A DNA stretch of 64,000 nucleotides from Streptomyces sp. man185 (GCA_002551355.1 NTHE01000042.1:1-64000), one strand, 5' to 3'. Shown: positions 49,260-58,108, counted from the first letter of the stretch. Numbers and translations: made by a program. Notes: generated by a model from the sequence alone, not told the origin.

Positions 49260-50444
49260 ATGACCACCCGGAACGACTGGACGACGACCCCTGTCAGCGC
49301 CGACATTCTGCGGGGCGCGCTCGATCTGGAGCAGACCGAGCGCGGGGTGCTGCCGCACCGGCTGCCCGCCCGGGCACGGCGGCAGATCGCCGACGGCCAG
49401 CTGGCCATGGCCGAGTCGCAGCCCTCCGGGGTACGGCTGGTGTTCCGTACCCGGGCCACCGCCGTCGAACTGGACGTGGTGGCCACCAAGCGCGTCTACG
49501 TAGGAGCACCGCCGCGCCCCGACGGTGTGTACGAACTCCTTGTGGACGGCCGCCTCGCGGGCCGGGCCAGCGCCTCCGACGGTGACACGCTCACCATCGA
49601 CATGGCCGCCGGCACGGCGGAGACCCGGCCGGGTCCCGTGGAGACGCTCCGGTTCACCGGTCTGCCGGACGATGAGAAGGACGTCGAGATCTGGCTCCCC
49701 CACGACGAGACGACGTGCCTGGTCGCTCTGCGCACCGACGCTCCGCTCCTGAACCCCCGGCCGAGCGGCCGACGGGTCTGGCTGCACCACGGGAGTTCCA
49801 TCAGCCACGGCTCCAACGCCACCACCCCGACCGGCACCTGGCCCGCCCTGGCCGCGGCCTCCGGCGGTGCCGAACTGATCAACATGGGGTTCGGCGGCGG
49901 TGCCCTGCTCGACCCCTTCACCGCCCGCGCCATGCGCGACACCCCCGCCGACCTGCTGAGCGTGAAGATCGGCATCAACATCGTCAACGCCGACCTGATG
50001 CGGCTGCGCGCCTTCGGCCCGGCCGTCCACGGCTTCCTCGACACCCTCCGCGACGGGCACCCCACCGCGCCGCTGCTGGTGATCTCGCCGATATGCTGCC
50101 CCATCCACGAGAACACCCCGGGCCCGCTCGCCCCGGACTTCCGCGCGATGAGCGAGGGGCGGGTGGGGTTCACAGCCACCGGCGATCCGGCGGAGGTCGC
50201 CGCGGGGAAGCTCACTTTGACCGTCATCCGGGACGAGCTGGCCCGGATCGTCGGGCAGCGCGCGGCCACCGATCCCCATCTGCACCACCTGGACGGGCTG
50301 GACCTCTACGGCGCGGACGATCACGCCGAGCTCCCGTTGCCCGACGATCTGCACCCGGATCCCGCCACCCACCGGCGTATCGCCGAACGCTTCGCCCGGC
50401 ACGCATTCGACCGCGGTGGACCCTTCGCCCCGCAGGACCGGTGA
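49260..50444 (+). CDS. SGNH/GDSL-type esterase
   Basis: A 394-residue intracellular hydrolase with an N-terminal beta-sandwich carbohydrate-esterase-like domain (about 1-170: VRLVFRTRATAVELDVVATK) and a C-terminal SGNH domain: block I HHGSSISHGSNAT with the catalytic Ser, block II glycine in NMGFGGGALLDPF, block III asparagine in IGINIVNADL and block V LPDDLHPDPATH with the Asp-x-x-His pair. No signal peptide. Likely deacetylates or de-esterifies a sugar or small molecule. Located 37 bases after the TetR gene, so perhaps part of that regulon. Confidence 0.88.
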   Translation: MTTRNDWTTTPVSADILRGALDLEQTERGVLPHRLPARARRQIADGQLAMAESQPSGVRLVFRTRATAVELDVVATKRVYVGAPPRPDGVYELLVDGRLAGRASASDGDTLTIDMAAGTAETRPGPVETLRFTGLPDDEKDVEIWLPHDETTCLVALRTDAPLLNPRPSGRRVWLHHGSSISHGSNATTPTGTWPALAAASGGAELINMGFGGGALLDPFTARAMRDTPADLLSVKIGINIVNADLMRLRAFGPAVHGFLDTLRDGHPTAPLLVISPICCPIHENTPGPLAPDFRAMSEGRVGFTATGDPAEVAAGKLTLTVIRDELARIVGQRAATDPHLHHLDGLDLYGADDHAELPLPDDLHPDPATHRRIAERFARHAFDRGGPFAPQDR

Positions 50445-50462
50445 TTCCGAGCGCCCGGTCAT

Positions 50463-50528
50463 CGGTCGGCGGGGAGCCGAGCACGCCGTTGCCGGTCGGC
50501 GGGGAGCCGAGCGCCCCGTTGCCGGTCG
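50463..50528 (+). repeat. 30-base tandem repeat, two full copies
   Basis: A 30-base unit beginning CGGTCGGCGGGGAGCCGAGC occurs at 50463-50492 and 50493-50522 with two mismatches, followed by a partial third copy. It lies between the SGNH esterase and the snapalysin gene and encodes nothing evident. Confidence 0.6.
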
Positions 50529-50568
50529 AGGCACGAGCCCGGCCCCCCGTCCTTCGTCCTGCAGCCGG

Positions 50569-51147
50569 TTACGGGGCGTCCACCAGGATGCGACCGTCGG
50601 CCGGGGTGCGGGAGGCGAGGCCGCCGGCGTAGGCGGATTCCACGCGGGACCGCTCGGCCGCGTTCGGAACCGCGTTCGTGCAGCTCGTACCGGCGCTGGA
50701 GCCCGACATCAGCTGGGAGCAGGGGCCGGGCTTGGTGTCCGGCAGGCCCAGACTGTGGCCGAGTTCGTGAGCGGCGATACGGGTCTTGTCGTGGCCCTGG
50801 GTGACTGCCTGGCTGCCCAGCTCCACGCGGGCCTGACCGCCGGGGCGGACCGGGCCGAGCGTGGCCTGCGGCCAGCCGCTGGTGGCCACGATCTGTATCT
50901 CGGCGCGCGCTCCGGGTGCGGCCTCGACGAGCTTGACGTTGCCGACGTTCCTATTCCAGGAGGCGACCCCTGCGGCGATCGCCGCCTCCCAGCCGACGGC
51001 CCGACTGTCGTCGTAGCGGAGCGTCACCACGGCAGCCGTGCTCTTCGCAGCCGGGTCCGGCGCGGGAGCGGCGTGCGCCGCCGTGGCCGAGGCCAGGGTG
51101 ATCGCCACTGCGACACCGGCCGCCTTGAACCATCTGGAATCCAGCAT
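50569..51147 (-). CDS. snapalysin-type zinc metalloprotease (M7)
   Basis: A 192-residue secreted protease. Start MLDSRWFKAAGVAVAITLAS at 51147 (AAGGGAC upstream) begins a signal peptide ending AHA. The catalytic zinc motif is HELGHSLGLPD (HExxHxxGxxD) near residue 135, followed by a Met-turn region MSGSSAGTSC and two cysteines (CSQLM and SCTNA) forming the disulfide. Snapalysins are small neutral proteases of streptomycetes. The usual divergent LysR activator is absent here. An alternative in-frame start is at 51165. Confidence 0.93.
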   Translation of the reverse strand: MLDSRWFKAAGVAVAITLASATAAHAAPAPDPAAKSTAAVVTLRYDDSRAVGWEAAIAAGVASWNRNVGNVKLVEAAPGARAEIQIVATSGWPQATLGPVRPGGQARVELGSQAVTQGHDKTRIAAHELGHSLGLPDTKPGPCSQLMSGSSAGTSCTNAVPNAAERSRVESAYAGGLASRTPADGRILVDAP

Positions 51148-51394
51148 TGCTGTCCCTTCACTCATGGGGGGCCCGGCTCCGCGCGGAGCCGGGCGAGTGG
51201 GAGAACGGCCGGTTCGCGGGGAACCGAACGACCTCGATGGCCGGTTGCCGTTCCTCCCGGGCCGCAGGTCCTATGCCGCGATGGCGCCATGGTCATGCCC
51301 CTGTCACGAAATGAGGCCGGAAACCGACCCCCGGCCACCGGTGGCGCGACACCGACGGCGCCGGGGCCCGTTCCGTACCCTGGAGGGCATGCGC

Positions 51395-52297
51395 ATGCGA
51401 CCGACCCTGAGCTGGACCTCCGCCGAGGAGCTGCCCCCGGGCACGACGGACCCGGAGCCGGTCGCCGAGGCGCTGCGCGGTGGCGGTGTCCTGATCCTGA
51501 GCGGGGCGGGTATCTCCACGGAGTCGGGCATCCCCGACTACCGGGGCGAGGGCGGGAGCCTGAGCCGACACACCCCCATGACCTACCAGGACTTCACGGC
51601 CGACGCCGGGGCCCGTCGCCGCTACTGGGCGCGCAGCCACCTCGGCTGGCGTACGTTCGGCCGCGCCCGGCCCAACGCCGGGCACCGGGCCGTGGCCGCG
51701 TTCGGACGGCAGGGTCTGCTCTCCGGAATGATCACCCAGAACGTCGACGGCCTGCACCAGGCCGCGGGCAGCGAAGACGTCGTGGACCTGCACGGCCGTC
51801 TGGACCGGGTCGTCTGCCTCTCCTGCGGCGCCTTCAGCCCGCGTCGTGAGCTCGCCCACCGGCTGGAGGCGGCCAACGAGGGTTTCGCGCCGGTGGCCTC
51901 CACGATGAACCCGGACGGCGACGCGGACCTCACCGACGAGCAGGTCGGGGACTTCCGCGTGGTGCCCTGTGCCACCTGTGGAGGCGTCCTCAAACCGGAC
52001 GTCGTGTTCTTCGGCGAGGCCGTGCCCCCGCAGCGGGTCGAGCACTGCCGCGCGCTGGTTCGCGGAGCGCGCACCCTGCTGGTCCTGGGTTCCTCGCTGA
52101 CCGTGATGTCGGGGCTCCGCTTCGTCCGCCAGGCCGCCGGGGCCGGTACGCCGGTGCTGATCGTCAACCGGGATGCGACCCGGGGCGACCGGCATGCCGT
52201 GACCCGTATCGCCCTCCCGCTGGGATCGGCCCTCACGGCCGCGGCGGACCGGCTGGGCGTTCCCGTCGACGACGACGCGACGGCAGGGCCCGCGTAG
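51395..52297 (+). CDS. Sir2-family NAD-dependent protein deacylase (sirtuin)
   Basis: A 300-residue sirtuin. GGAGG eight bases before the ATG at 51395 favours it over 51389. NAD-binding GAGISTESGIPDYRG, the MITQNVDGLHQAAGS segment, the catalytic histidine in VVDLHGRLDRVVCLSCGAFS, a four-cysteine zinc finger (CLSC and CATC), and KPDVVFFGEAVPPQRVEHCR, followed by VLGSSLTVMSGLRF, are all intact. It removes acyl groups from lysines in acetyl-CoA synthetase and other enzymes. The gene stands alone; class is M-like with the long insert before CATC. Confidence 0.93.
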   Translation: MRPTLSWTSAEELPPGTTDPEPVAEALRGGGVLILSGAGISTESGIPDYRGEGGSLSRHTPMTYQDFTADAGARRRYWARSHLGWRTFGRARPNAGHRAVAAFGRQGLLSGMITQNVDGLHQAAGSEDVVDLHGRLDRVVCLSCGAFSPRRELAHRLEAANEGFAPVASTMNPDGDADLTDEQVGDFRVVPCATCGGVLKPDVVFFGEAVPPQRVEHCRALVRGARTLLVLGSSLTVMSGLRFVRQAAGAGTPVLIVNRDATRGDRHAVTRIALPLGSALTAAADRLGVPVDDDATAGPA

Positions 52298-52359
52298 CGA
52301 GCGAGGCGCGCCCGTCCGCCATTCTGCGCGGGCAGGGTATTACCGATATAGATGCTTTT

Positions 52360-52375
52360 GAGCAGTTTTCTGCTC
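52360..52375 (+). promoter_or_regulatory. short hairpin in the AKR upstream region
   Basis: GAGCAG and CTGCTC pair around TTTT in an AT-rich stretch 100 bases upstream of the aldo-keto reductase; it could also be a weak terminator for the sirtuin gene. Confidence 0.35.
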
Positions 52376-52475
52376 GGACAGTCGGGTACCCCACGGAGAG
52401 GCGGCTGCCCGCTTCATCCCATCCGTCCACCTCTCACACCGCCTTCCGAGGCCGGCGACACAGCAAGGAGAAACC

Positions 52476-53306
52476 GTGCCCTCAGTACCGTCCATCACCC
52501 TCAACAACGGTGTGACGATCCCCCAGCTCGGCTTCGGGACCTTCCAGATCCCGCCGGACGAGACCTGCGAGACCACGGTCGCCGCTCTGGAGACCGGCTA
52601 CCGGCACATCGACACGGCGCAGATGTACGGCAACGAGAAGGAAGTCGGCCAGGCGGTCCGGGAATCCGGGCTCGACCGCGCCGACGTCTTCGTCACGAGC
52701 AAGCTGAACAACGGGGCGCACGCACCCGCCGAGGCGGTCCGGGCGTTCGACCGCTCCCTGGAGGAGCTGGACTTCGACTACCTGGACCTCTTCCTCATCC
52801 ACTGGCCCCTGCCGGGAGGTTCGGGCGACTTCGTGGAGACGTGGAAGGCCCTGGAGGAGGTCTACCGGTCCGGGCGCGTCAAGGCGATCGGGGTCTCCAA
52901 CTTCCAGCAGAACCATCTGCGCCGACTGCTGGACAACAGCACGGTGGTGCCCGCCGTCAACCAGATCGAGGTGCACCCGTACCTCACACAGGAGCCCCTG
53001 CGCGCGTTCGGGGCGCAGCACGACATCGCCACGGAGGCGTGGTCGCCCATCGCCCAGGGCAAGGTGCTCGCGGACCCGACGATCACGCGCATCGCCGAGC
53101 GGGTGGGCAAGACCCCCGCGCAGGTGGTGCTGCGCTGGCATCTGCAGCGCGGGGACATCGTCTTCCCCAAGTCCGTGACGCTGAAGCGCATCCAGGACAA
53201 CTTCGCGCTCTTCGACTTCGAGCTCACCGAAGGGGACATCGGCGAGATCTCCGCGCTCAACCGTGACGAGCGCACCGGGCCCGACCCGGACACGTTCAAC
53301 GGCTGA
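52476..53306 (+). CDS. aldo-keto reductase
   Basis: A 276-residue AKR5-type NADPH reductase starting at GTG 52476 with AAGGAG upstream. Catalytic tetrad: D46 and Y51 in HIDTAQMYGNE, K76 in VTSKLNNG and H109 in LFLIHWPLP; the cofactor end IVFPKSVTLKRIQDNFALFD is intact. Family members reduce 2,5-diketo-D-gluconate, methylglyoxal and other carbonyls. Single gene, separated by a strong bidirectional hairpin from the iron-uptake operon. Confidence 0.94.
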   Translation: MPSVPSITLNNGVTIPQLGFGTFQIPPDETCETTVAALETGYRHIDTAQMYGNEKEVGQAVRESGLDRADVFVTSKLNNGAHAPAEAVRAFDRSLEELDFDYLDLFLIHWPLPGGSGDFVETWKALEEVYRSGRVKAIGVSNFQQNHLRRLLDNSTVVPAVNQIEVHPYLTQEPLRAFGAQHDIATEAWSPIAQGKVLADPTITRIAERVGKTPAQVVLRWHLQRGDIVFPKSVTLKRIQDNFALFDFELTEGDIGEISALNRDERTGPDPDTFNG

Positions 53307-53319
53307 CCCGGCCCGGCGG

Positions 53320-53364
53320 CATGGCGTGCTGACGCGGTGACCCCCACCGCGTGAGCACGCCATG
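53320..53364. terminator. bidirectional terminator between AKR and iron-uptake operon
   Basis: CATGGCGTGCTgACGCGGTG pairs with its complement CACCGCGTgAGCACGCCATG (19 pairs, one G-G mismatch, five-base loop) in the 64 bases between two converging genes. Short runs of pyrimidines follow. Confidence 0.8.
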
Positions 53365-53370
53365 GTCCCT

Positions 53371-54393
53371 TTACCGTGCGAACTTCCTCAGATCCTCGGC
53401 GAGCGAGCTGATCGCCGCCGGATTGCGCGGGCTCTCGACGAGGTCCACGTAGTCGAGGACGACGATCCTGTCGTGTCTGATCGCCGATACGCCGGCGAGC
53501 GGCTTGTAGGACTTCAGGAACTTCCGCTTCTCGTCCGCGCCGGTGTCGCCGTAGTTGTTGATGACGATGACCTCGGGGTCGCGGTCGACCACCGTCTCCC
53601 AGCCCACCGTGGTCCAGCTGTCCTTGAGGTCCTTCATGATGTGGTCGCCGCCGGCCTTGGTGATGATGTCGTGCGGTCCGGCGTACGCGCCCGAGGTCAG
53701 CGGCTTGTCCTTCCCGTCGTCGTACAGGAAGACACGGAGGCGGTCGTCGCCCGTGGCCGCCTTGGAGCCCGCGTCGGCGACCTCCTTCTCGAAGGACGTG
53801 ATGAGGGTGCTCGCCCTGTCCTCGACGTCGAAGATCTTCCCGAGATTCCGCAGATCGGTGTAGAGCGCTTCGAGCGGGGGCATGACGCCGCGGGCCTTGC
53901 CCTGCCCGTTGCGGCACGACTCGCTGAGCAGGTAGGAGTCGACCCCGACCCGCTTCAGCTCGGCGGGGGTGAAGCCCTCCCCCTCGTTGAATCCGTAGTT
54001 CCAGCCGGCGAAGACCAGGTCGGCCCGGGCGTCGAGGACCAGCTCCTTGTTGATGCGCTCCTTGGAAAGCCACTTGGTCTGCTGGTAGCCGTCCTTCCAG
54101 GGGACGGACGTCATGTCGCCCTTGTCGTCGGGCATCACGTATCCGGCCATGTGGTCCTCGAGTCCGAGGGCGAACATGATCTCGGTGATGCCGACGTCGT
54201 TCGTGACGACGCGCTGCGGGGCCTTGTCATAGCGCTTCCTCTCACCGCAGTTCTCCACCGTCACCGGGTAGTGGCGGCCGGCCTGCGAGGCGCTCTCCTT
54301 CCCGTCGGCTTCCGATGTGACGTCCGCTCCGCAGCCGGTGAGGGACAGGGCGGCGGCGAGGACGAAGGCCGCGGGACGCAAGGGGTGGGACAT
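53371..54393 (-). CDS. iron-siderophore/heme ABC transporter binding lipoprotein
   Basis: A 340-residue class III solute-binding protein (FecB/FepB type). Signal AAFVLAAALSLTGCG contains the lipobox LTGC; the mature chain shows PQRVVTNDVGITEIMFALGL, DARADLVFAGWNYGFNEGEG and VIVINNYGDTGADEKRKFLK, with the long rigid helix between lobes. GAGGAG lies ten bases before the ATG at 54393. It closes the permease-ATPase-binding protein operon. Siderophore versus heme or vitamin B12 as ligand cannot be told, but a heme-degrading enzyme lies nearby. Confidence 0.92.
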   Translation of the reverse strand: MSHPLRPAAFVLAAALSLTGCGADVTSEADGKESASQAGRHYPVTVENCGERKRYDKAPQRVVTNDVGITEIMFALGLEDHMAGYVMPDDKGDMTSVPWKDGYQQTKWLSKERINKELVLDARADLVFAGWNYGFNEGEGFTPAELKRVGVDSYLLSESCRNGQGKARGVMPPLEALYTDLRNLGKIFDVEDRASTLITSFEKEVADAGSKAATGDDRLRVFLYDDGKDKPLTSGAYAGPHDIITKAGGDHIMKDLKDSWTTVGWETVVDRDPEVIVINNYGDTGADEKRKFLKSYKPLAGVSAIRHDRIVVLDYVDLVESPRNPAAISSLAEDLRKFAR

Positions 54394-54408
54394 GGTGGGC
54401 GAATCTCC

Positions 54409-55191
54409 TCAGAGGGTGGGGCGGGCAGGGGGAAGGTCGAAGAGCAGTTGCAGCGCTCCGGTCTCCGGGTGCGCGACTCGGTGCGCCCGTACGCCGAAGA
54501 CATCGGCCAGCAAGGCCGTGGTCAGGACGTCGTGCGGCGCGCCGGAGGCCACGATCCGGCCGCTGTCGATGACATGGACGAGGTCGCAGTGCAGGGCCGC
54601 CAGGTTCAGGTCGTGCAGGGCGGTCAGCACGGTCAGGCCGCTGCCGCGGACCAGGGCCAGGATCTCCAGCTGGTGGGCGATGTCCAGGTGGTTGGTGGGC
54701 TCGTCGAGCACCAGGACCCGGGGCTGTTGGGCGAGGGCCCGGGCGATGAGGACCCGCTGCCGCTCGCCGCCGGAGAGGGTGAGGAAACCGCGGTCGGCGA
54801 GGTGTCCCGCGCCGACGCCCTCCAGTGCCGCCGCGCAGTGGCGGCGGTCCTCGTCGGTCGTCCGGGCGACCGGCCCCTGGTGCGGCAGACGCCCCATGGC
54901 GACGATCTCGGCGACGGTGAAGTCGAATTCGGCGACCGCGTCCTGCGGAAGTGCGGCCAGCCGTCGGGCGCCGTCCCGCGCGCTCAGGGCGTGGAGGTCC
55001 TCACCCCCGATCCTGACGGCCCCGGCCGAGGGGCGCAGGGCCCGGTAGACGCAGCGCAACAAGGTGGACTTCCCACTGCCGTTGGGGCCGACCAGACCGA
55101 CGAGCTGTCCGTCGGCCGCGCCCAGCGTGACCTCGTCCACCAGGCGTGCGCCGGCGATCTCGACGGTGAGCGCGTCGATGTCGATCCGCAT
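54409..55191 (-). CDS. iron-siderophore/heme ABC transporter ATPase
   Basis: A 260-residue FecE/FhuC-type ATPase: Walker A GPNGSGKSTLLRC, Q-loop AALPQDAVAEFDFTVAEIV, signature TLSGGERQRVLIARAL, Walker B RVLVLDEPTNHLD and a final H-loop TALHDLNLAAL. Its ATG overlaps the permease stop by one base (TGATG). The binding-protein gene follows after 15 bases. The protein docks to the BtuC-like permease encoded upstream. Confidence 0.94.
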   Translation of the reverse strand: MRIDIDALTVEIAGARLVDEVTLGAADGQLVGLVGPNGSGKSTLLRCVYRALRPSAGAVRIGGEDLHALSARDGARRLAALPQDAVAEFDFTVAEIVAMGRLPHQGPVARTTDEDRRHCAAALEGVGAGHLADRGFLTLSGGERQRVLIARALAQQPRVLVLDEPTNHLDIAHQLEILALVRGSGLTVLTALHDLNLAALHCDLVHVIDSGRIVASGAPHDVLTTALLADVFGVRAHRVAHPETGALQLLFDLPPARPTL

Positions 55192-56300
55192 CAGATGCCT
55201 CCGAAGGAGTACGCGCGCCGGCGCATGAGGAGGAGGAAGCAGGGAACGCCGATGACCGCGGTGAGGACGCCCACCGGCAGCTCGGCCGGCGCCAGCACCA
55301 GGCGGGAGAGGATGTCGACCCAGATCAGCAGGACGGCTCCCGCGAGGGGTGCGACGGCCAGGAGCCTGCGGTGGTCCGCGCCGACCAGCATCCGTGTAGC
55401 GTGCGGGACCATCAGTCCGACGAAGCCGATCGCTCCGCTGACCGCGACGACCGCGCCGGTGACGGCCGCGGAGACGAGGAAGAGTTCCTTACGGAGTCTT
55501 CCGGGGTCGACCCCGAGCGCGGCGGCGGTCTCGTCCCCCATCGCGAGGGCGTTCAGGCGGCGCGCCGACCAGCCGAGGTGCGCGAGGCCGGCGAGCACCG
55601 CTCCGGCGGCGATCGGCACGGCAGCCCAGTTGGCCCCGCTCAGGCTGCCGAGCAGCCACATCATCGCGGAGCGGGCCGCTTCCCCGCGCTCGGCCGCGAA
55701 CACCATGAAGGTGGTGACGGCCGAGAAGCCGTAGTACATCGCGGTCCCCGTCAGGACGAGTCGGAGCGGGGTCAGTCCGCGTTCGGTGCGCGCGACCGCG
55801 TACACGAGGAGCATGGCGAGGAGCGCGGAGAGGAACGCCGCCGTGGACAGGGCCCAGATGCCCAGCGCGCCCAAGGCCCCGAAGATGAGTACGGCGTTGG
55901 CGCCGACCGCCGCGCCCGAGGAGATGCCGAGCACGAACGGGTCGGCGAGCGCGTTGCGCACCATGGCCTGGACGGCGACGCCGATGGCCGACAGGCCGGC
56001 CCCGACGGCGGCGGCGAGAACGGTCCGTGGCAGGCGTAGTTCCCAGACGATGGTGTAGGCGGGGACCTCGTCGGAGCGGATGGCTCCGCCGGTCAGCCCC
56101 GCCCACAGATAGCGCAGAACCTCCGCCCAGGAGAGCCCCGACGCCCCGAGTGCCGCGCCGCAGACGAGCGAGAGCGGAAGGGCGAGGCCCAGGCCGGTCA
56201 CGAGGAGCGGCAGGGGTACGCGGCGGGGTGGCGCCGGTCCGGTGCCGACGCGCGCGGGGCGCGACGGCTTGGCGGGTATGCGGTCGAGAGACGTGGCCAC
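55191..56300 (-). CDS. iron-siderophore/heme ABC transporter permease (FecCD/BtuC type)
   Basis: A permease of about 369 residues with nine to ten hydrophobic segments. FecCD hallmarks: LRLPRTVLAAAVGAGLSAIG, NALADPFVLGISSGAAVGAN, and IGFVGLMVPHATRMLVGADH near the ATPase interface. The start is uncertain: GTG at 56300 puts 27 residues before the first helix, while GTG at 56393 gives a 31-residue basic extension. It is the first gene of the operon permease, ATPase, binding protein. I saw no iron box (DtxR/IdeR) that I could defend in the upstream region. Confidence 0.9.
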   Translation of the reverse strand: MATSLDRIPAKPSRPARVGTGPAPPRRVPLPLLVTGLGLALPLSLVCGAALGASGLSWAEVLRYLWAGLTGGAIRSDEVPAYTIVWELRLPRTVLAAAVGAGLSAIGVAVQAMVRNALADPFVLGISSGAAVGANAVLIFGALGALGIWALSTAAFLSALLAMLLVYAVARTERGLTPLRLVLTGTAMYYGFSAVTTFMVFAAERGEAARSAMMWLLGSLSGANWAAVPIAAGAVLAGLAHLGWSARRLNALAMGDETAAALGVDPGRLRKELFLVSAAVTGAVVAVSGAIGFVGLMVPHATRMLVGADHRRLLAVAPLAGAVLLIWVDILSRLVLAPAELPVGVLTAVIGVPCFLLLMRRRAYSFGGI

Positions 56301-56621
56301 AGGCCGGTCGCTTTCGCCTCGGGCCGTGCGTCGCGCGAGGAGGAGCGGCCCCGGACGGCGGCCGTCCCGCGCAGCGCCCTTTTCGCAGTCCACGGCGAAT
56401 GGTCAGGAGCCTTCCGTGCCGCGGGTGATCGGGCTCACGGAACCGAGGGCTCCGCCTACCGTTGCGGGTCAGCGCCGGATTTCGACCGGACTTCCCCCGT
56501 GGCGAATCCGCAGCTTAGCGCGTGGGTGCGTGGTGGTCTCAGGAAAGGGCGAGCGGCTGGGAGTCCCCCAGCGAGCCGGACCGCTCTCGCGGGGCATGTG
56601 GGTGTGCGGGAGGGTGGGCGC
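56301..56621. other. 320-base upstream region of the iron-uptake operon
   Basis: Divergent promoter space between the permease and the gene at 56622. No convincing gene or clear palindrome; one DtxR/IdeR-type site would be expected here but I could not identify it by eye. Confidence 0.4.
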
Positions 56622-57173
56622 GTGCCGAGGTATGTCTACCGAATTGCCGAGTACGACCCAGGCCACCGTGCCGATCAGGGGCGCTGCACCGGCCCGGAGG
56701 ACACCGTCAGGGGCCGGGGTGCGGTCGGGGCCGCCTACCTCCGGGCCGTAGCGGCGTTCGCGGAGGACTCGGGTGTCGACCGGCCGGCGGTACGCGAACC
56801 GCAGGTACCGTCCCTCGCGCGCTTCGGCGTCGGACCACCGGTGGACGGCTTCGGGCTGACCGGCCTGTTCCTGTCCACCCGTGGGAGGCCACGGACGAAA
56901 CCGGCGGGTGGCCTTCCGGAAAGTCTTCCGGGAGGTTCGGCGGACGGAGCGGAGCACGAGGTGGGGGTGCGGCGGGTCGACCGCAAGACCCTGCTGCACC
57001 CGTGGGCGGTCCGTCCGGCGATGGACTGCGAAACGCTGGTCACTCCCGACCACGGTCAACTGCTGCTCGTTCTTGCCCCGGCGGACGCCGGGACCCGTGA
57101 GCGGCTGGATCCGCTGCGTGTCCCGGGCATCGAGGAGTTCCCCATGAGGACGACGCGCTCGTCCGAGCGGTAG
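56622..57173 (+). CDS. hypothetical protein, possibly frameshifted after residue 85
   Basis: Begins at GTG 56622 with GGAGGG upstream. The N-terminal 85 residues (PRYVYRIAEYDPGHRADQGR, then GAVGAAYLRAVAAFAEDSGV) have good composition and resemble a small actinobacterial family of unknown function. The second half (STRGRPRTKPAGGLPESLPG) is low-complexity and less convincing, while its last 60 residues again look protein-like (LVTPDHGQLLLVLAPADAGT). A frameshift or recombination near 56880 is possible. It is divergent from the iron-uptake operon. No function assigned. Confidence 0.5.
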   Translation: MPRYVYRIAEYDPGHRADQGRCTGPEDTVRGRGAVGAAYLRAVAAFAEDSGVDRPAVREPQVPSLARFGVGPPVDGFGLTGLFLSTRGRPRTKPAGGLPESLPGGSADGAEHEVGVRRVDRKTLLHPWAVRPAMDCETLVTPDHGQLLLVLAPADAGTRERLDPLRVPGIEEFPMRTTRSSER

Positions 57174-57252
57174 GACGACCGCCGGAAGTCCTCCGGGGTG
57201 GCCCTGCCTCTGTGCTTCTTCGCCTCTTGCGGACCGGCTCATCTCGCGGTGG

Positions 57253-57366
57253 TCACCAGCTGAGGCGGGCCGCTACGGGCAGGTGGTCGCTGCCGGTGGC
57301 GGGCAGGCCCCATGCGCTCTGCGGCTCCGCGCCGCGTACCAGGATCCGGTCGATCCGCACGACGGC
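57253..57366 (-). pseudogene. C-terminal fragment of an endonuclease/exonuclease/phosphatase-family protein
   Basis: The minus-strand end VVRIDRILVRGAEPQSAWGL followed by PATGSDHLPVAARLSW and a stop has the closing signature of the endonuclease/exonuclease/phosphatase fold (IDxxLV ... SDHLPV). Only about 37 residues remain; further upstream (above 57366) the sequence instead belongs to a kinase-domain remnant on the other strand. A deletion joined two gene ends. Confidence 0.6.
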
Positions 57367-57620
57367 TCCGGGACCGTGCTCCTGGCGGTCGAGAACACCG
57401 GTGCGCAGCTCTCCCCCGAGCTGGTCTCGACGCTCTCCGAACCCTTCCAGCGCGGCGCCGAACGCCTGCGCACCCACTGGACGGGGGTCGGTCTCGGCCT
57501 GGGCATCGTCGAGACCGTCGCCCGCGCACACGACGGGACGTTCACCCTCACCCCGCGCTCCGCGGCGGCCTGCGCATCACGGTGGAACTTCCCGCCGCCG
57601 CCGCGCACACCGACGGGTGA
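57355..57620 (+). pseudogene. histidine kinase ATPase-domain fragment, frameshifted
   Basis: The plus strand reads GTVLLAVENTGAQLSPELVS, then TLSEPFQRGAERLRTHWTGV and GLGLGIVETVARAHDGTFTL: the N, G1, F and G2 boxes of a HATPase_c domain. After about 57565 the true ending (GGLRITVELPAAAAHTDG) lies in another frame, so one base has been lost or gained. Sensor and dimerisation parts are absent. The fragment begins where the endonuclease fragment ends, indicating a fused deletion scar. Confidence 0.65.
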
Positions 57621-57657
57621 GCGACGGCGTCCGGGCGCCGTACGGCAGGATGGTGCC

Positions 57658-57990
57658 ATGAGCGTAGTGAAGATCAATGTGCTGACCGTCCCCCAGGAAC
57701 AACGCGAGACGCTGGAGAAGCGCTTCGCTTCCCGCGCCCATGCCGTGGAGAGCTCCGACGGGTTCGAATGGTTCGAGCTGCTCAGGCCCGTCGAGGGAAC
57801 GGACGACTACCTCGTCTACACGCGCTGGCGTGACGAGGCGTCCTTCCAGGCGTGGATGGAGGGGCCGATGAAGGCGGCCCATCAGGGCGGCGGCGACGCC
57901 GGGAGCGGTGAGCGCCCCAAGCCTGCGGCCAGCGGCTCCACCGTGTGGTCCTTCGAGGTCGTGCAGCAGGCAGCGCCGACCGGCGCCTAG
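57658..57990 (+). CDS. mhuD: MhuD-like heme-degrading monooxygenase (ABM fold)
   Basis: A 110-residue antibiotic biosynthesis monooxygenase-fold protein closely resembling M. tuberculosis MhuD: start MSVVKINVLTVPQEQRETLE, then RAHAVESSDGFEWFELLRPV and YLVYTRWRDEASFQAWMEGP. The three heme-site residues of MhuD are at the same positions: N7, W66 and H75. MhuD and IsdG-type enzymes open heme and release iron. GCAGG lies about ten bases before the ATG at 57658. Nearby (3 kb) is an iron/heme-type ABC importer, so a role in using heme iron is a good inference. The end of the protein is a Ser/Thr-rich tail absent from MhuD. Confidence 0.88.
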   Translation: MSVVKINVLTVPQEQRETLEKRFASRAHAVESSDGFEWFELLRPVEGTDDYLVYTRWRDEASFQAWMEGPMKAAHQGGGDAGSGERPKPAASGSTVWSFEVVQQAAPTGA

Positions 57991-58108
57991 GCGAGCGCGC
58001 AAGGACGGGTGGCCTGCCCGGTCCCCCCTGTCCGGCCCGATCTGCCCGCCCCGTGACCGCCCCACGACCGGCCGGGCAGGTCTCTCCGGTCGGCCCGGCC
58101 CCGGGACC

